DNA of 64,000 bases from Akkermansiaceae bacterium (GTDB lineage Bacteria; Verrucomicrobiota; Verrucomicrobiia; Verrucomicrobiales; Akkermansiaceae), in assembly GCA_947462535.1 (NCBI GenBank), contig CANHPN010000009.1:1-64000 (forward strand). Reading direction: 5' to 3'. The position numbers and the translations under genes were made by a program. The notes beneath the pieces are model-generated. The model was not told the origin of the DNA. It did not search any database and was given only the letters and a program-made list of their open reading frames with translations. Below are positions 9,591 to 19,733 of this stretch, piece after piece; positions within the stretch are counted from its first letter, which is position 1; each line of letters starts with the position of its first letter.

Positions 9591-9710
9591 AAATAAGGGG
9601 AATGGACATTTTGTCCACTTGCCGATGCGCGGCGAAAGCGCGAGCGCGAAGCTCATCTCTTTCTCTTCCCATCGTCCGGGCGGACAAGATGTCCGCCCCC
9701 CTTACGTTTA
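9591..9710. repeat. 120-bp intergenic element with ~30-bp terminal inverted repeats, each containing a GGACA-NNN-TGTCC palindrome
   Basis: Left end aaataaggggaatggacattttgtccacttg (9591-9621); right end gggcggacaagatgtccgccccccttacgttt (9678-9709) is its imperfect reverse complement. Internal hairpins TGGACA-ttt-TGTCCA (9603-9617) and GGGCGGACA-aga-TGTCCGCCC (9678-9698). Confidence 0.7.
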
Positions 9711-9876
9711 CCCGGATGACCGGCGGCTAACGCCTCAATGCGGCTTGGTGGGGAAATCTGTTCAAATCCGCGATGCTCCTCGTTTCTTCTCGCGTGATCG
9801 AATTTCGAGCGGCAAACTCGGTCTATGTGGCCGCATCACCAATCGGAATGCCAAGCGCCGGGAAGGAGGCCCGGGG

Positions 9877-11229
9877 ATGCATAAGGCCGCATGGCACGCC
9901 GCCCGGAAAAGGCGGTTGAAGCGGGGCTCGCCGCCGCACGCGGTGGCCCACCACCAGCGGGGCGTCTGGCAGAGATTCGGCCGGATCCGCGAGTCCGGAC
10001 GCGGGACGTGGATTGCATTTCTCGCGGTGCTGGGTCCGGGACTGCTGGCCGGGCTTTCCGACGATGATCCAGCGGGCATCACGACTTACTCGGTGCTGGG
10101 TGCGGATTTCGGCTACACGCTGCTCTGGATCATCCCAGCCTCGACGGTGTTGTTGGTGCAGTTTCACCTCATGGCGGTGCGACTGGGAGCGGCCACGGGT
10201 AAGGGATTCGTAGGCCTCATCCGGGAGAAATGGGGACGCGGGGCGGGCTACTTCGCGGTGGGCGGGCTGCTTTTCGCCAACTTCGGAACGATCTGCGCGG
10301 AGTATGCCGGAATCTCGGCGGCATGCGGGCTGGTGGGCATCCCATCATGGATCAGTGCCCCGATGGCGGGGGTGTTGATTTCCCTAGTGGTGGTGCTTGG
10401 TTCGTTCCACCGGTTGGAGCGGGTGCTTTTGATCATTTCGGCGACGCTGGCGCTTTACATCGTGGACGGACTGCTGGCTGGACCGGACTGGAGCGCGGTG
10501 TGGCACCACTCGCTGATTCCGCACCTGCCGACGAGTCCAGCCGGATGGATCGCGATCGCCGCGGCACTGGGCACGACGCTGGCGCCTTGGGGGCTGGCAT
10601 TCATCCAGTCCTACGCGGTGGATAAGAAGATTTCGGTGGAATCACTGCATTGGGCGCGGGCCGACGTGATCATCGGCTCGGTGCTAACGGGAGTGATCGG
10701 TCTTTCAATCGCGGTAGCCTGCGCGGCGACGCTGCACAGGGCGGGTGTTCACATCGCCGATGCCGGAGACGCGGCGAAGGCGCTGCAACCGTTGGCAGGC
10801 CGCTTCGCGACACTCCTCTTCGGCGCGGGCCTGCTGGGTGCGGCGCTGTTAGCGGCGGCCATCGTGCCGATCGCGACGGCCTATTCAATCGCCGAGGGTG
10901 TGGGGGAACCGGCATCGCTGGATCTGGATTCGCGGCATTTCCAGTGGTTCTATGCGGCGTTCATCGGATTGACGATCATGGCGGTGAGTGTGGTCTCGCT
11001 GCCTTCATTGCCGCTGATTCCGCTGATTTACGCCACCCAAGTGGTGAATGCGGTGGTGCTGCCGCTGCATGTGATCGCGCTGCAATTGTTGGCCTGCAGC
11101 GCGTCGATTTCCGGCACCTCGCGATCCGGGCGGTGGACACGGGCTGCTGGCTGGGTGAGCATCGTGCTGATCCTGGCATGCGTGGGTGCACTGGGCTGGA
11201 GCTGGGTGGCTGGGCGATTCGGAGGGTGA
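9877..11229 (+). CDS. Nramp-family divalent metal transporter
   Basis: GPGLLAGLSDDDPAGITTYSVLGADFGYTLLW (DPxxxTT-type motif), multiple TM segments. ATG at 9877 preceded by GGAAGGAGG. Confidence 0.88.
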   Translation: MHKAAWHAARKRRLKRGSPPHAVAHHQRGVWQRFGRIRESGRGTWIAFLAVLGPGLLAGLSDDDPAGITTYSVLGADFGYTLLWIIPASTVLLVQFHLMAVRLGAATGKGFVGLIREKWGRGAGYFAVGGLLFANFGTICAEYAGISAACGLVGIPSWISAPMAGVLISLVVVLGSFHRLERVLLIISATLALYIVDGLLAGPDWSAVWHHSLIPHLPTSPAGWIAIAAALGTTLAPWGLAFIQSYAVDKKISVESLHWARADVIIGSVLTGVIGLSIAVACAATLHRAGVHIADAGDAAKALQPLAGRFATLLFGAGLLGAALLAAAIVPIATAYSIAEGVGEPASLDLDSRHFQWFYAAFIGLTIMAVSVVSLPSLPLIPLIYATQVVNAVVLPLHVIALQLLACSASISGTSRSGRWTRAAGWVSIVLILACVGALGWSWVAGRFGG

Positions 11230-11284
11230 GCAAGGTCGAAGTGCCGGGAAAACTGGCCCCATCCAGTGGCTTGCCTCGCTATGC

Positions 11285-12397
<1,113 letters not shown>

Positions 12398-12458
12398 ATG
12401 AATTCCCCCCTCCAATTTCTTGCCCACGCGCCAAGCCCCCTCTAAAACGGCCGCCCGC

Positions 12459-14744
12459 ATGACTCACCTCGAAGCAATCGCCCGCGAAACCGGCATCTCC
12501 CTCTCCTCCGTCACCACCACCGCCAAGCTGCTTGCCGAGGGCGGCACGGTCCCCTTCCTTTCCCGCTACCGCAAAGAGCAGACCGGCTCGCTCGACGAAG
12601 TCCAAATCACGACAATCCGCGACCGAATGCTCCAGCTCGCTGAGCTCGACTCCCGCCGCAGCGCGGTTCTCAAATCGCTGGAAGAGCGCTCGCTCCTCAC
12701 TCCCGAGCTGAAGAAGAAACTCGAAGCCGCGCTCACCCTCGCCACCGTCGAGGACATTTTCGCCCCATTCCGGCCCAAGCGCCAGACCCGCGCCACCAAG
12801 GCGATCGAGCGCGGCCTCACCCCGCTGGCAGATTTCATTTTCGAAAACCAAACCGCCGACCCCGAGGAGGAAGCCGCGAAATTCCTCAACCCGGAAATGG
12901 AAGTGCCCACCATTGTGGAAGCTCTAGCAGGAGCCCGCGACATCATCGCCGAGCGAGTCGCCGACGACGCCCCGCTGCGGGGCCGCGTCCGGAAAATCTA
13001 TGAAGAGGACGCGACCGTTTCCTCGAAGATCATGTATGGAAAAGAAGACGAGGCGGACGCGCAGAAATTCCGCGACTACTTCGAGTGGAGCGAGCCGTTC
13101 AACTCCATCCCGTCGCACCGCACGCTCGCCATCCGCCGCGGCGAGAAGGAAGGATTCCTGCTGATGCGCGTGGAAGTGCCGCTCGAAAAAGTGACCGCCA
13201 CCGCCCTGCCGGAATGGGTGAAATCCAGCGGCCCCGCCGGCAAACACGTCGCCCAGGCCGTCGAGGACGGCTGCAAGCGCCTGCTCATGCCGTCGATGGA
13301 AACGGAAGCCCGCCTGATGGCGAAAAAGCGCGCCGACGAAACCGCCATCACCGTCTTCGCCGACAATTTCCGCGAGCTACTGCTCGCCTCGCCACTCGGT
13401 GAGAAACGCTTGTTAGCCATCGACCCCGGCTTCCGCACCGGTTGCAAGACCGTCGTGCTCGACCGCTCCGGCAAGCTGCTCCACCACACCGTGCTCCACG
13501 CCACCGCAGGCTCCCAGAACCAAGCCTACGAAGCCGCCGTCGAGGTCACCACGCTCATCAAGAAGCACGACATCGAGGCCATCGCCATTGGAAATGGAAC
13601 GGCGTCTCGCGAAACCGAAGCCTTTATCAAAAAACTCAAACTCCCCTCCTCCATCCCCGTCGTGATGGTGAATGAAAGCGGTGCATCGATCTACTCCGCC
13701 TCCGACGTCGCCCGCGAGGAGTTCCCTAACGAGGACGTCACCGTCCGTGGTGCCGTCAGCATCGGCCGCCGCCTGATGGACCCGCTCGCCGAGCTGGTGA
13801 AAATCGACGCGAAAGCCATCGGCGTCGGCCAATACCAGCACGATGTCGATCAGCGCGCGCTCAAGGCCAGCCTCGACGACACCGTGGTTAGCTGCGTCAA
13901 CGCCGTCGGAGTCGAGCTGAACACCGCTTCCAAACAACTGCTCTCCTACGTCTCCGGGCTCAACGCCTCGCTCGCCGAAAACATCGTCGCCTGGCGCAAT
14001 GAAAACGGCGCGTTCACCTCGCGCGAGCAGTTGAAGAAAGTCCCGCGCCTCGGTGAGAAAGCCTTCGAGCAAGCCGCCGGATTCCTCCGCGTCCGTGGCG
14101 GTGCCCATCCGCTGGATTCCTCAGCCGTCCACCCGGAGCGCTATCCGCTCGTCGAGAAAATGGCGGCGGACGCCGGCTGCAAGGTCGAGGAGTTGCTAGG
14201 AAACGAAGCCGCCCGCAAAAAAATCGATCTGACGAAATACGTCGATGACCAAGTCGGCCTGCCAACCCTCAAAGACATCGTCGCCGAGCTCGCCAAACCC
14301 GGCCGCGACCCGCGGAAACAGTTCGAACTCTTCTCGTTTGTGGAAGGCGTCGAGAAGCCGTCCGATTTGCAGATCGGCATGAAACTTCCCGGTATCGTCA
14401 CCAATGTCACTGCGTTCGGAGCCTTCGTCGATGTCGGCGTCCATCAAGACGGACTCGTCCACGTCTCGCAGCTAGCAGACCACTTCATCCGCGACGCCTC
14501 GGAAGTCGTCAAAGTCGGCCAGAAAGTCCAGGTCACCGTGGTCGAGGTCGATCTCAAGCGCAACCGCATCGCGCTCTCCATGAAGAGCAAAGTGGATCTC
14601 GACAACCGCCGCTCCGAGTCCGGCGACCGCGGCCCGCAACAAAACCGCCCTCGCCCGCAAGGCCGGACAGCGGATTTCAAGCCCGGTGCCGCCCAGAACA
14701 ACGACTGGTTCTCCCAAGCCCTCAGCCAGGCGAAGAAGAAATAG
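12459..14744 (+). CDS. tex: Tex-family RNA-binding transcription accessory protein
   Basis: TVPFLSRYRKEQTGSLDE, LLAIDPGFRTGCKTVVLD, HhH region (SREQLKKVPRLGEKAFEQAAGFLR), C-terminal S1 domain (GIVTNVTAFGAFVDVGVHQDGLVHVSQ). Confidence 0.96.
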   Translation: MTHLEAIARETGISLSSVTTTAKLLAEGGTVPFLSRYRKEQTGSLDEVQITTIRDRMLQLAELDSRRSAVLKSLEERSLLTPELKKKLEAALTLATVEDIFAPFRPKRQTRATKAIERGLTPLADFIFENQTADPEEEAAKFLNPEMEVPTIVEALAGARDIIAERVADDAPLRGRVRKIYEEDATVSSKIMYGKEDEADAQKFRDYFEWSEPFNSIPSHRTLAIRRGEKEGFLLMRVEVPLEKVTATALPEWVKSSGPAGKHVAQAVEDGCKRLLMPSMETEARLMAKKRADETAITVFADNFRELLLASPLGEKRLLAIDPGFRTGCKTVVLDRSGKLLHHTVLHATAGSQNQAYEAAVEVTTLIKKHDIEAIAIGNGTASRETEAFIKKLKLPSSIPVVMVNESGASIYSASDVAREEFPNEDVTVRGAVSIGRRLMDPLAELVKIDAKAIGVGQYQHDVDQRALKASLDDTVVSCVNAVGVELNTASKQLLSYVSGLNASLAENIVAWRNENGAFTSREQLKKVPRLGEKAFEQAAGFLRVRGGAHPLDSSAVHPERYPLVEKMAADAGCKVEELLGNEAARKKIDLTKYVDDQVGLPTLKDIVAELAKPGRDPRKQFELFSFVEGVEKPSDLQIGMKLPGIVTNVTAFGAFVDVGVHQDGLVHVSQLADHFIRDASEVVKVGQKVQVTVVEVDLKRNRIALSMKSKVDLDNRRSESGDRGPQQNRPRPQGRTADFKPGAAQNNDWFSQALSQAKKK

Positions 14745-14746
14745 CC

Positions 14747-15862
14747 ATGCCCCGCCGCTTCCTCATCGCCCCGGACAAGTTCAAAGGCTCGCTCACCGCC
14801 CTTGAAGCCGCCGAGGCGATCGCGGAAGGCATCCGCCGGATCGAGCCGGATGCGGAACTCGATCTCTGCCCGATCGCCGACGGCGGCGAGGGTTTCATGG
14901 AAACCTTGATTTCCTCTCTTCGCGGAAAATGGATCACCTGCCCGGCGGTCGATGCGCTCGGACGAGGCATCGCGAGCCGCTATGTGTTAGCCAACACGCC
15001 AGATGGTCCCACGGCGATTCTTGAAATGGCGGAGACCGCCGGACTCTGGCGACTCACGCCGGACGAGCGCGATCCGGTGCATGCCACGACCCGCGGCGTC
15101 GGGATGCAAATCGCCCACGCCGTTTCCGAGCATGCGGTTTCCCGCATTATCCTCGGCCTGGGCGGCAGCGCCACCAATGACGGCGGCTGCGGAATGGCGG
15201 CCGCGCTCGGGATCGATTTCCTCGATGCGAACGACGAGAAAATCGACCCCATCCCGGCCAATCCGCGGCAGCTAAGGCGCTTGGATTTCAAACACCGCAT
15301 CGCCCTCCCGGAAATCATCGCAGCGTGCGACGTGGACCACCCGCTTCTCGGCCCACGCGGGGCCACCGCGGTTTTTTCGGAACAAAAAGGCGCGACGCCC
15401 GAAAATCAAACCGCGCTGGAGGCCGCGCTCGCCCTCCTCGTTTCTATCAGCGGCGGCGATGAAGCGGCGGTCGTTCCCGGAGCCGGCGCCGCCGGGGGCT
15501 TGGGCTTCGGCTTGCTGCATTTCACCGATGCAAAACTGATTTCCGGATTTGACCTGCTGGCGAAGTTGCTGGATTTGGAAACCCGGATCCAAGCGACCGA
15601 CCACGTCATCACCGGCGAAGGATCGCTCGACCGCCAAAGCCTCGGCGGAAAAGGCCCGGTCGCCCTCGCCCGCCTCGCCAACCGCTTAGTCGTCCCCGTC
15701 ACCGGCTTCTGCGGACAGGCCGATGACGCAGTGCGCGCCAGCGGCATTTTCCAGTCCCTCCACGCGCTCGCTGATAGCGGACTGCCGCTGGAAACCCTCA
15801 TCGCCCGGGCCGGCCCGCTTCTCACTGCGCGGGTCATCGAAGCCGGATTAGGCTCGCCTTGA
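14747..15862 (+). CDS. Glycerate kinase
   Basis: FLIAPDKFKGSLTALEAAEAIAEGI, CPIADGGEGF, ILGLGGSATNDGG, GAGAAGGLGFGL, VITGEGSLDRQSLGGKGPVA. Confidence 0.95.
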   Translation: MPRRFLIAPDKFKGSLTALEAAEAIAEGIRRIEPDAELDLCPIADGGEGFMETLISSLRGKWITCPAVDALGRGIASRYVLANTPDGPTAILEMAETAGLWRLTPDERDPVHATTRGVGMQIAHAVSEHAVSRIILGLGGSATNDGGCGMAAALGIDFLDANDEKIDPIPANPRQLRRLDFKHRIALPEIIAACDVDHPLLGPRGATAVFSEQKGATPENQTALEAALALLVSISGGDEAAVVPGAGAAGGLGFGLLHFTDAKLISGFDLLAKLLDLETRIQATDHVITGEGSLDRQSLGGKGPVALARLANRLVVPVTGFCGQADDAVRASGIFQSLHALADSGLPLETLIARAGPLLTARVIEAGLGSP

Positions 15863-15867
15863 GGGGA

Positions 15868-16274
15868 GTGAGATACTTTGCCGTCCGGCATCCGCAGAGC
15901 CACTTCGACCTCATCCGTCTGCTGGCGGCGGCGCAGAGGGTCGTGGCCCACGCCATCGGCCACACGGGTCTGGCCAAGCAACTTCCCGCATCGGGCAGGC
16001 AGGTCTTCGACGCGCTGATGCTGGTTCCGCACCTCTGGATGTTCCTGCCAGGCATTCTGATCCACTGGAGCTTCGAACCATTCAAAAGCTGGCTTGCAGG
16101 CAAGCTCCTTTACTGCCTATCCGGCTTCATCGCCTTCACTTGGCTGTTAGGAGCTTGCGTCGAACACCGCGCGCTGCTCGCCCTCGCCACCATCGCGCGG
16201 TGTTCAGCTTGCGCCCCTTGTCCAACCGCTTGCTCCGCGGCACCGACATTTCCTACGGGATTTATATCTATCAT
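15868..16274 (+). pseudogene. Degraded acyltransferase-3 (OafA-like) gene relic
   Basis: Frame 1: FDLIRLLAAAQRVVAHAIGHTGL ... PHLWMFLPGILI; continuation ...FSLRPLSNRLLRGTDISYGIYIYHS is in a different frame after ~16200. Middle and C-terminal TM segments are missing. Confidence 0.75.
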
Positions 16275-16654
16275 TCCACCATCGGCACCGGGATCGCCTC
16301 GCAGACCTGCCGCCAGCCGGGGAAGTTCCACTTGTTGGGAAACCCGGCGCACTGCTCGGGTTTCACCGGATGAATGCGGCAGGCATTGCCGTCGAGCATG
16401 ACGCACTCGTGGTTATCCTTCTCGATCAGCGAGAGCCCCTGCCGGTTCGTCCGCAGGCGGGTGAAGCGGTCGAGGAAATCCTGTTCCGCCAGACCGAGGA
16501 ACTCCGCTATCGGGAGAATCTCATGCTCCTCGAGCCGCACGTCGCCCGGCCATTTGCAGCAGGCGGTGCAGCGCTGGCAGACATAATGAACATCCGGCTC
16601 GAGCGTGACCTCACGGTTTCCCGGGCTGCCGTGGTTTATCGAAATCCCGCTCAT
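16271..16654 (-). CDS. YkgJ-type zinc/iron-chelating Cys-cluster protein
   Basis: YVCQRCTACCKWPGDVRL ... CVMLDGNACRIHPVKPEQCAGFP cysteine cluster. Confidence 0.85.
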   Translation of the reverse strand: MSGISINHGSPGNREVTLEPDVHYVCQRCTACCKWPGDVRLEEHEILPIAEFLGLAEQDFLDRFTRLRTNRQGLSLIEKDNHECVMLDGNACRIHPVKPEQCAGFPNKWNFPGWRQVCEAIPVPMVE

Positions 16655-16656
16655 CG

Positions 16657-17385
16657 TCAGTCCAGCCGCCGGTAGTAGTAGTTCACCCGCCCGAGGAAAA
16701 CGCGCCATTTCGAGCCGGGGCGGCCGTTGTCCATCAGGAAATGCGGGCAGTTCTTGTTAGCTGGAATTTTCCCGCGCCGCGGCCAGTGATAGTGCGGCAC
16801 CACGTTCTGCAGCGGGATGCGGTTCTTCTTCATCAGCACGGCCGTTAGCTTGGCGGTGCGCTCGGTGGTGGCGGAGCGGCTGTTGCCGCGGTTCTCACAC
16901 ATCTCGATGCCGATCGACAGCCGGTTTCCCGGCCCGCCGAAGTCGGCGTGCTCGCCCTGTTCGGTCGTCGGCATGTGCTGGATGGCCACGCCCTGGTCGA
17001 TGGTGAAATGCCAGATCAGATAGCCGATGCGGTTTCCATAGCGGGACTTGGGCGAGCGCAGGGCGCCGTTTTTCAGTGCCTGCGAATGCTTGGCCGCGCC
17101 CGCCGTGTAATTCTGGGTGCTGTGGATGGTGATGTAGCGCGGGATCATCGGCCGCACCACCCTGCGACCGTGGGTGCCGCGCCGGACCATGTCGGTTTTC
17201 AAATTCACCTGCCGCAGCATTGCCGACAACGAAGTCCCGCCGCCCGATCCGGAACTCTGCTGCGGCACAACCCGGTTAGAGGAGCGATACGGGTCCCGCC
17301 CGCCACCCGGCGGACCGATCGGGACGCACTGGAGGCAGGCGAAAACCAGCACCGCGAAAGGAAGGAGCCAGCGAAGGGATTGCAC
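16657..17385 (-). CDS. N-acetylmuramoyl-L-alanine amidase (Amidase_2/PGRP-like), secreted
   Basis: ITIHSTQNYTAGA, YLIWHFTIDQGVAIQHMPTTEQGEHADFGGPGNRLSIGIEMCEN, HYHWPRRGKIPANKNCPHFL. Confidence 0.85.
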   Translation of the reverse strand: MQSLRWLLPFAVLVFACLQCVPIGPPGGGRDPYRSSNRVVPQQSSGSGGGTSLSAMLRQVNLKTDMVRRGTHGRRVVRPMIPRYITIHSTQNYTAGAAKHSQALKNGALRSPKSRYGNRIGYLIWHFTIDQGVAIQHMPTTEQGEHADFGGPGNRLSIGIEMCENRGNSRSATTERTAKLTAVLMKKNRIPLQNVVPHYHWPRRGKIPANKNCPHFLMDNGRPGSKWRVFLGRVNYYYRRLD

Positions 17386-17495
17386 GGGTGGAAATTATCA
17401 CGGCGGATTTTGTTCGGAAATCCAAATCTCCTCCAATCCGCAGCTTGCTCGGGGATTGACCTTGGCGCGGCGGGCGTTGTTCATTCGCGCGCACG

Positions 17496-19622
17496 ATGTC
17501 CGCCGCCCGCTCCGAATCCAAACCGCTGATCATGACGCCGCACGAGGCGCTCAAGCGGTATTTCGGATTTTCCGGGTTTCTCGACGGCCAGGAGGAAGTG
17601 ATCAACGAAATCACCTCCGGCCGCGACGGACTCGTCGTGATGCCCACCGGCGGCGGGAAATCCCTTTGTTTCCAGATCCCCGCGCTCTGCTTCGGCGGCG
17701 TGACGCTGGTGATTTCCCCGCTCATCGCGCTGATGAAGGACCAGGTGGACGCGCTCGTCGCCCGCGGGATCGCCGCGACCGTGATCAACTCGACACTCTC
17801 CTGGCCGGAGCAAAAGGAACGCCTCGACGGCATGCGCGCCGGGAAATGGAAACTCGTCTATGTCGCTCCCGAACGCTTCCGCGCCGAGAGTTTCCTCAAC
17901 GCTCTCCAAGGCATCGAAATCTCGCTCTTCGCGGTGGACGAGGCGCACTGCCTCAGCCAGTGGGGCCACGATTTCCGGCCCGACTACCTGCGGCTCGGCA
18001 AGTCGCTGGAGAAAATCGGCCGCCCGCAATGCGTCGCCCTAACCGCCACCGCCACGCCGATCGTCCGCGACGACATCAGCCAGGTGCTCGCCCTGCGCTC
18101 GCCGTTCGAGCGCGTCAGCGGGTTCTCCCGGCCGAATCTGTCACTCAACATCTCCTCCGTGGACAAGGCGGCGCAGAAGGACGAGCGGATGCGGTCTATC
18201 ATCGCCGCGCACAAGACCGGCATCATCTACTGCGCGACCCGCAAGAAAGTGGACTCCGTTTCCGAAACGCTCGCGAGCTGGGGCGTGAAATGCGTGGCCT
18301 ATCACGGCGGCATGGGCGACCAGGAGCGCGAGCGGGCGCAGGAAATTTTTATCAGCCGCAAGGTCGGCATCGCCGTGGCCACCAATGCATTTGGCATGGG
18401 CATCGACCGCTCGGACGTGCGCTTCGTCATCCATTACGAAATCCCCGGCAGCGTGGAGGCCTACTATCAGGAAGCCGGCCGCGCCGGGCGGGACGGCGAG
18501 AACGCGTTCTGCGAGATGCTCTTCAACTACGCTGACACCCGCACCCAAGAGTTCTTCATCGACGGCGCGAACCCCACTGCCGCCATCGTCCGCTCGATCT
18601 ATCAATACCTGCTCAACGAGGCGGACAAGGACTTCGAAGTCCATCGCACGCTCGACGAGATCGCCGAGAACGCGGATGTGAAAAACTCCATGTCCGTCGG
18701 CAGCGCGATGGCCATCCTCGCCCGCGGCGGCTACGTCGAGCGCTTCGACATTCCGAAAAAGCGGATGAAAGGAACCCGCCTGCTCAAGCCGGACGTGCTC
18801 GCCCGCGGCCTCCAGCTCGACGAGGCGGCCATCGAGGAAAAGGACCGCCGCGACCGCGAGAAACTCAAGGCAATGGTGGAAATGTGTTATTCCCGCAGCT
18901 GCCGGCAGCAGTGGATTCTCAGCTACTTCGGCGAGGAGGAAGCCGGCATCTGCGGCACCTGCGACGTCTGCCGCGACGAAGGCTCCGGCGAGAACCGCCC
19001 GCCCACCGCCGAGGAAGCCACCATCGTCCGCAAGGCACTCAGCGGTGTCGCCCGGATGTCCCGCCGCACTGCTAACGGCTGGGAGGCGCGCTACGGCCGC
19101 GGGAGGATCGTCCAGATGCTGGCCGGCAGCAAGTCGCAGGAGATCATCGGCGGCGGCCTCGACAAGCTCACCACCTACGGCATCCTCCGCGACAAGGGGG
19201 CGGGCTACCTCAACAGCCTGATGCGCTCGCTGTCGGACGCCGGGCTGGTCGTCACTGTCACCGGCGAGTTCCCGCTTCTAACCCTCACCCCGCTCGGCGA
19301 CAAGGTCATGCGCGGCGAGGCGAATTTCCAGCTCGTCTGGCCCGACCCCGAGGCCGGGCGCAAGGAAGTCGCCCTCAAGGATCACGGCTTCGACGGCCAG
19401 CTCTACTCGATGCTCCGCGACATCCGCGAGAAAATCGCCAAGCGCGAGGACGTCCCGTCCTACGTCGTCTTCGGCAATAAAACGCTCGAAGCCCTCGCCC
19501 GCTATCAGCCCGTCAACGCCGAGGAAGCGCTCCACGTCCCCGGCATCGGCGCGGCCAAGGTCCAGCGCTACGCCAAGCCGTTTCTCGCCGCCATCGTCGC
19601 TTGGAAGAAAAGGTATCACTGA
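17496..19622 (+). CDS. recQ: ATP-dependent DNA helicase RecQ-like
   Basis: [66 protein letters not shown], Zn-binding [30 protein letters not shown]-terminal HRDC-like domain. Confidence 0.95.
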   Translation: MSAARSESKPLIMTPHEALKRYFGFSGFLDGQEEVINEITSGRDGLVVMPTGGGKSLCFQIPALCFGGVTLVISPLIALMKDQVDALVARGIAATVINSTLSWPEQKERLDGMRAGKWKLVYVAPERFRAESFLNALQGIEISLFAVDEAHCLSQWGHDFRPDYLRLGKSLEKIGRPQCVALTATATPIVRDDISQVLALRSPFERVSGFSRPNLSLNISSVDKAAQKDERMRSIIAAHKTGIIYCATRKKVDSVSETLASWGVKCVAYHGGMGDQERERAQEIFISRKVGIAVATNAFGMGIDRSDVRFVIHYEIPGSVEAYYQEAGRAGRDGENAFCEMLFNYADTRTQEFFIDGANPTAAIVRSIYQYLLNEADKDFEVHRTLDEIAENADVKNSMSVGSAMAILARGGYVERFDIPKKRMKGTRLLKPDVLARGLQLDEAAIEEKDRRDREKLKAMVEMCYSRSCRQQWILSYFGEEEAGICGTCDVCRDEGSGENRPPTAEEATIVRKALSGVARMSRRTANGWEARYGRGRIVQMLAGSKSQEIIGGGLDKLTTYGILRDKGAGYLNSLMRSLSDAGLVVTVTGEFPLLTLTPLGDKVMRGEANFQLVWPDPEAGRKEVALKDHGFDGQLYSMLRDIREKIAKREDVPSYVVFGNKTLEALARYQPVNAEEALHVPGIGAAKVQRYAKPFLAAIVAWKKRYH

Positions 19623-19733
19623 AAATGGTAGGCAGTCACAAGATCGACTCGCGCGGATGGTTCTCCGCGGTTCATGGCGACTCTGGCTTTCACCGGCTGA
19701 TTCCATGTCCGTGCGCTCGCACCAGCAGGGACC

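Noticed and set aside
9496-9876. N-terminal extension of the Nramp ORF
   Set aside because: Runs through the inverted-repeat element and the ldhA-like 3' end; a good ribosome-binding site precedes ATG 9877.
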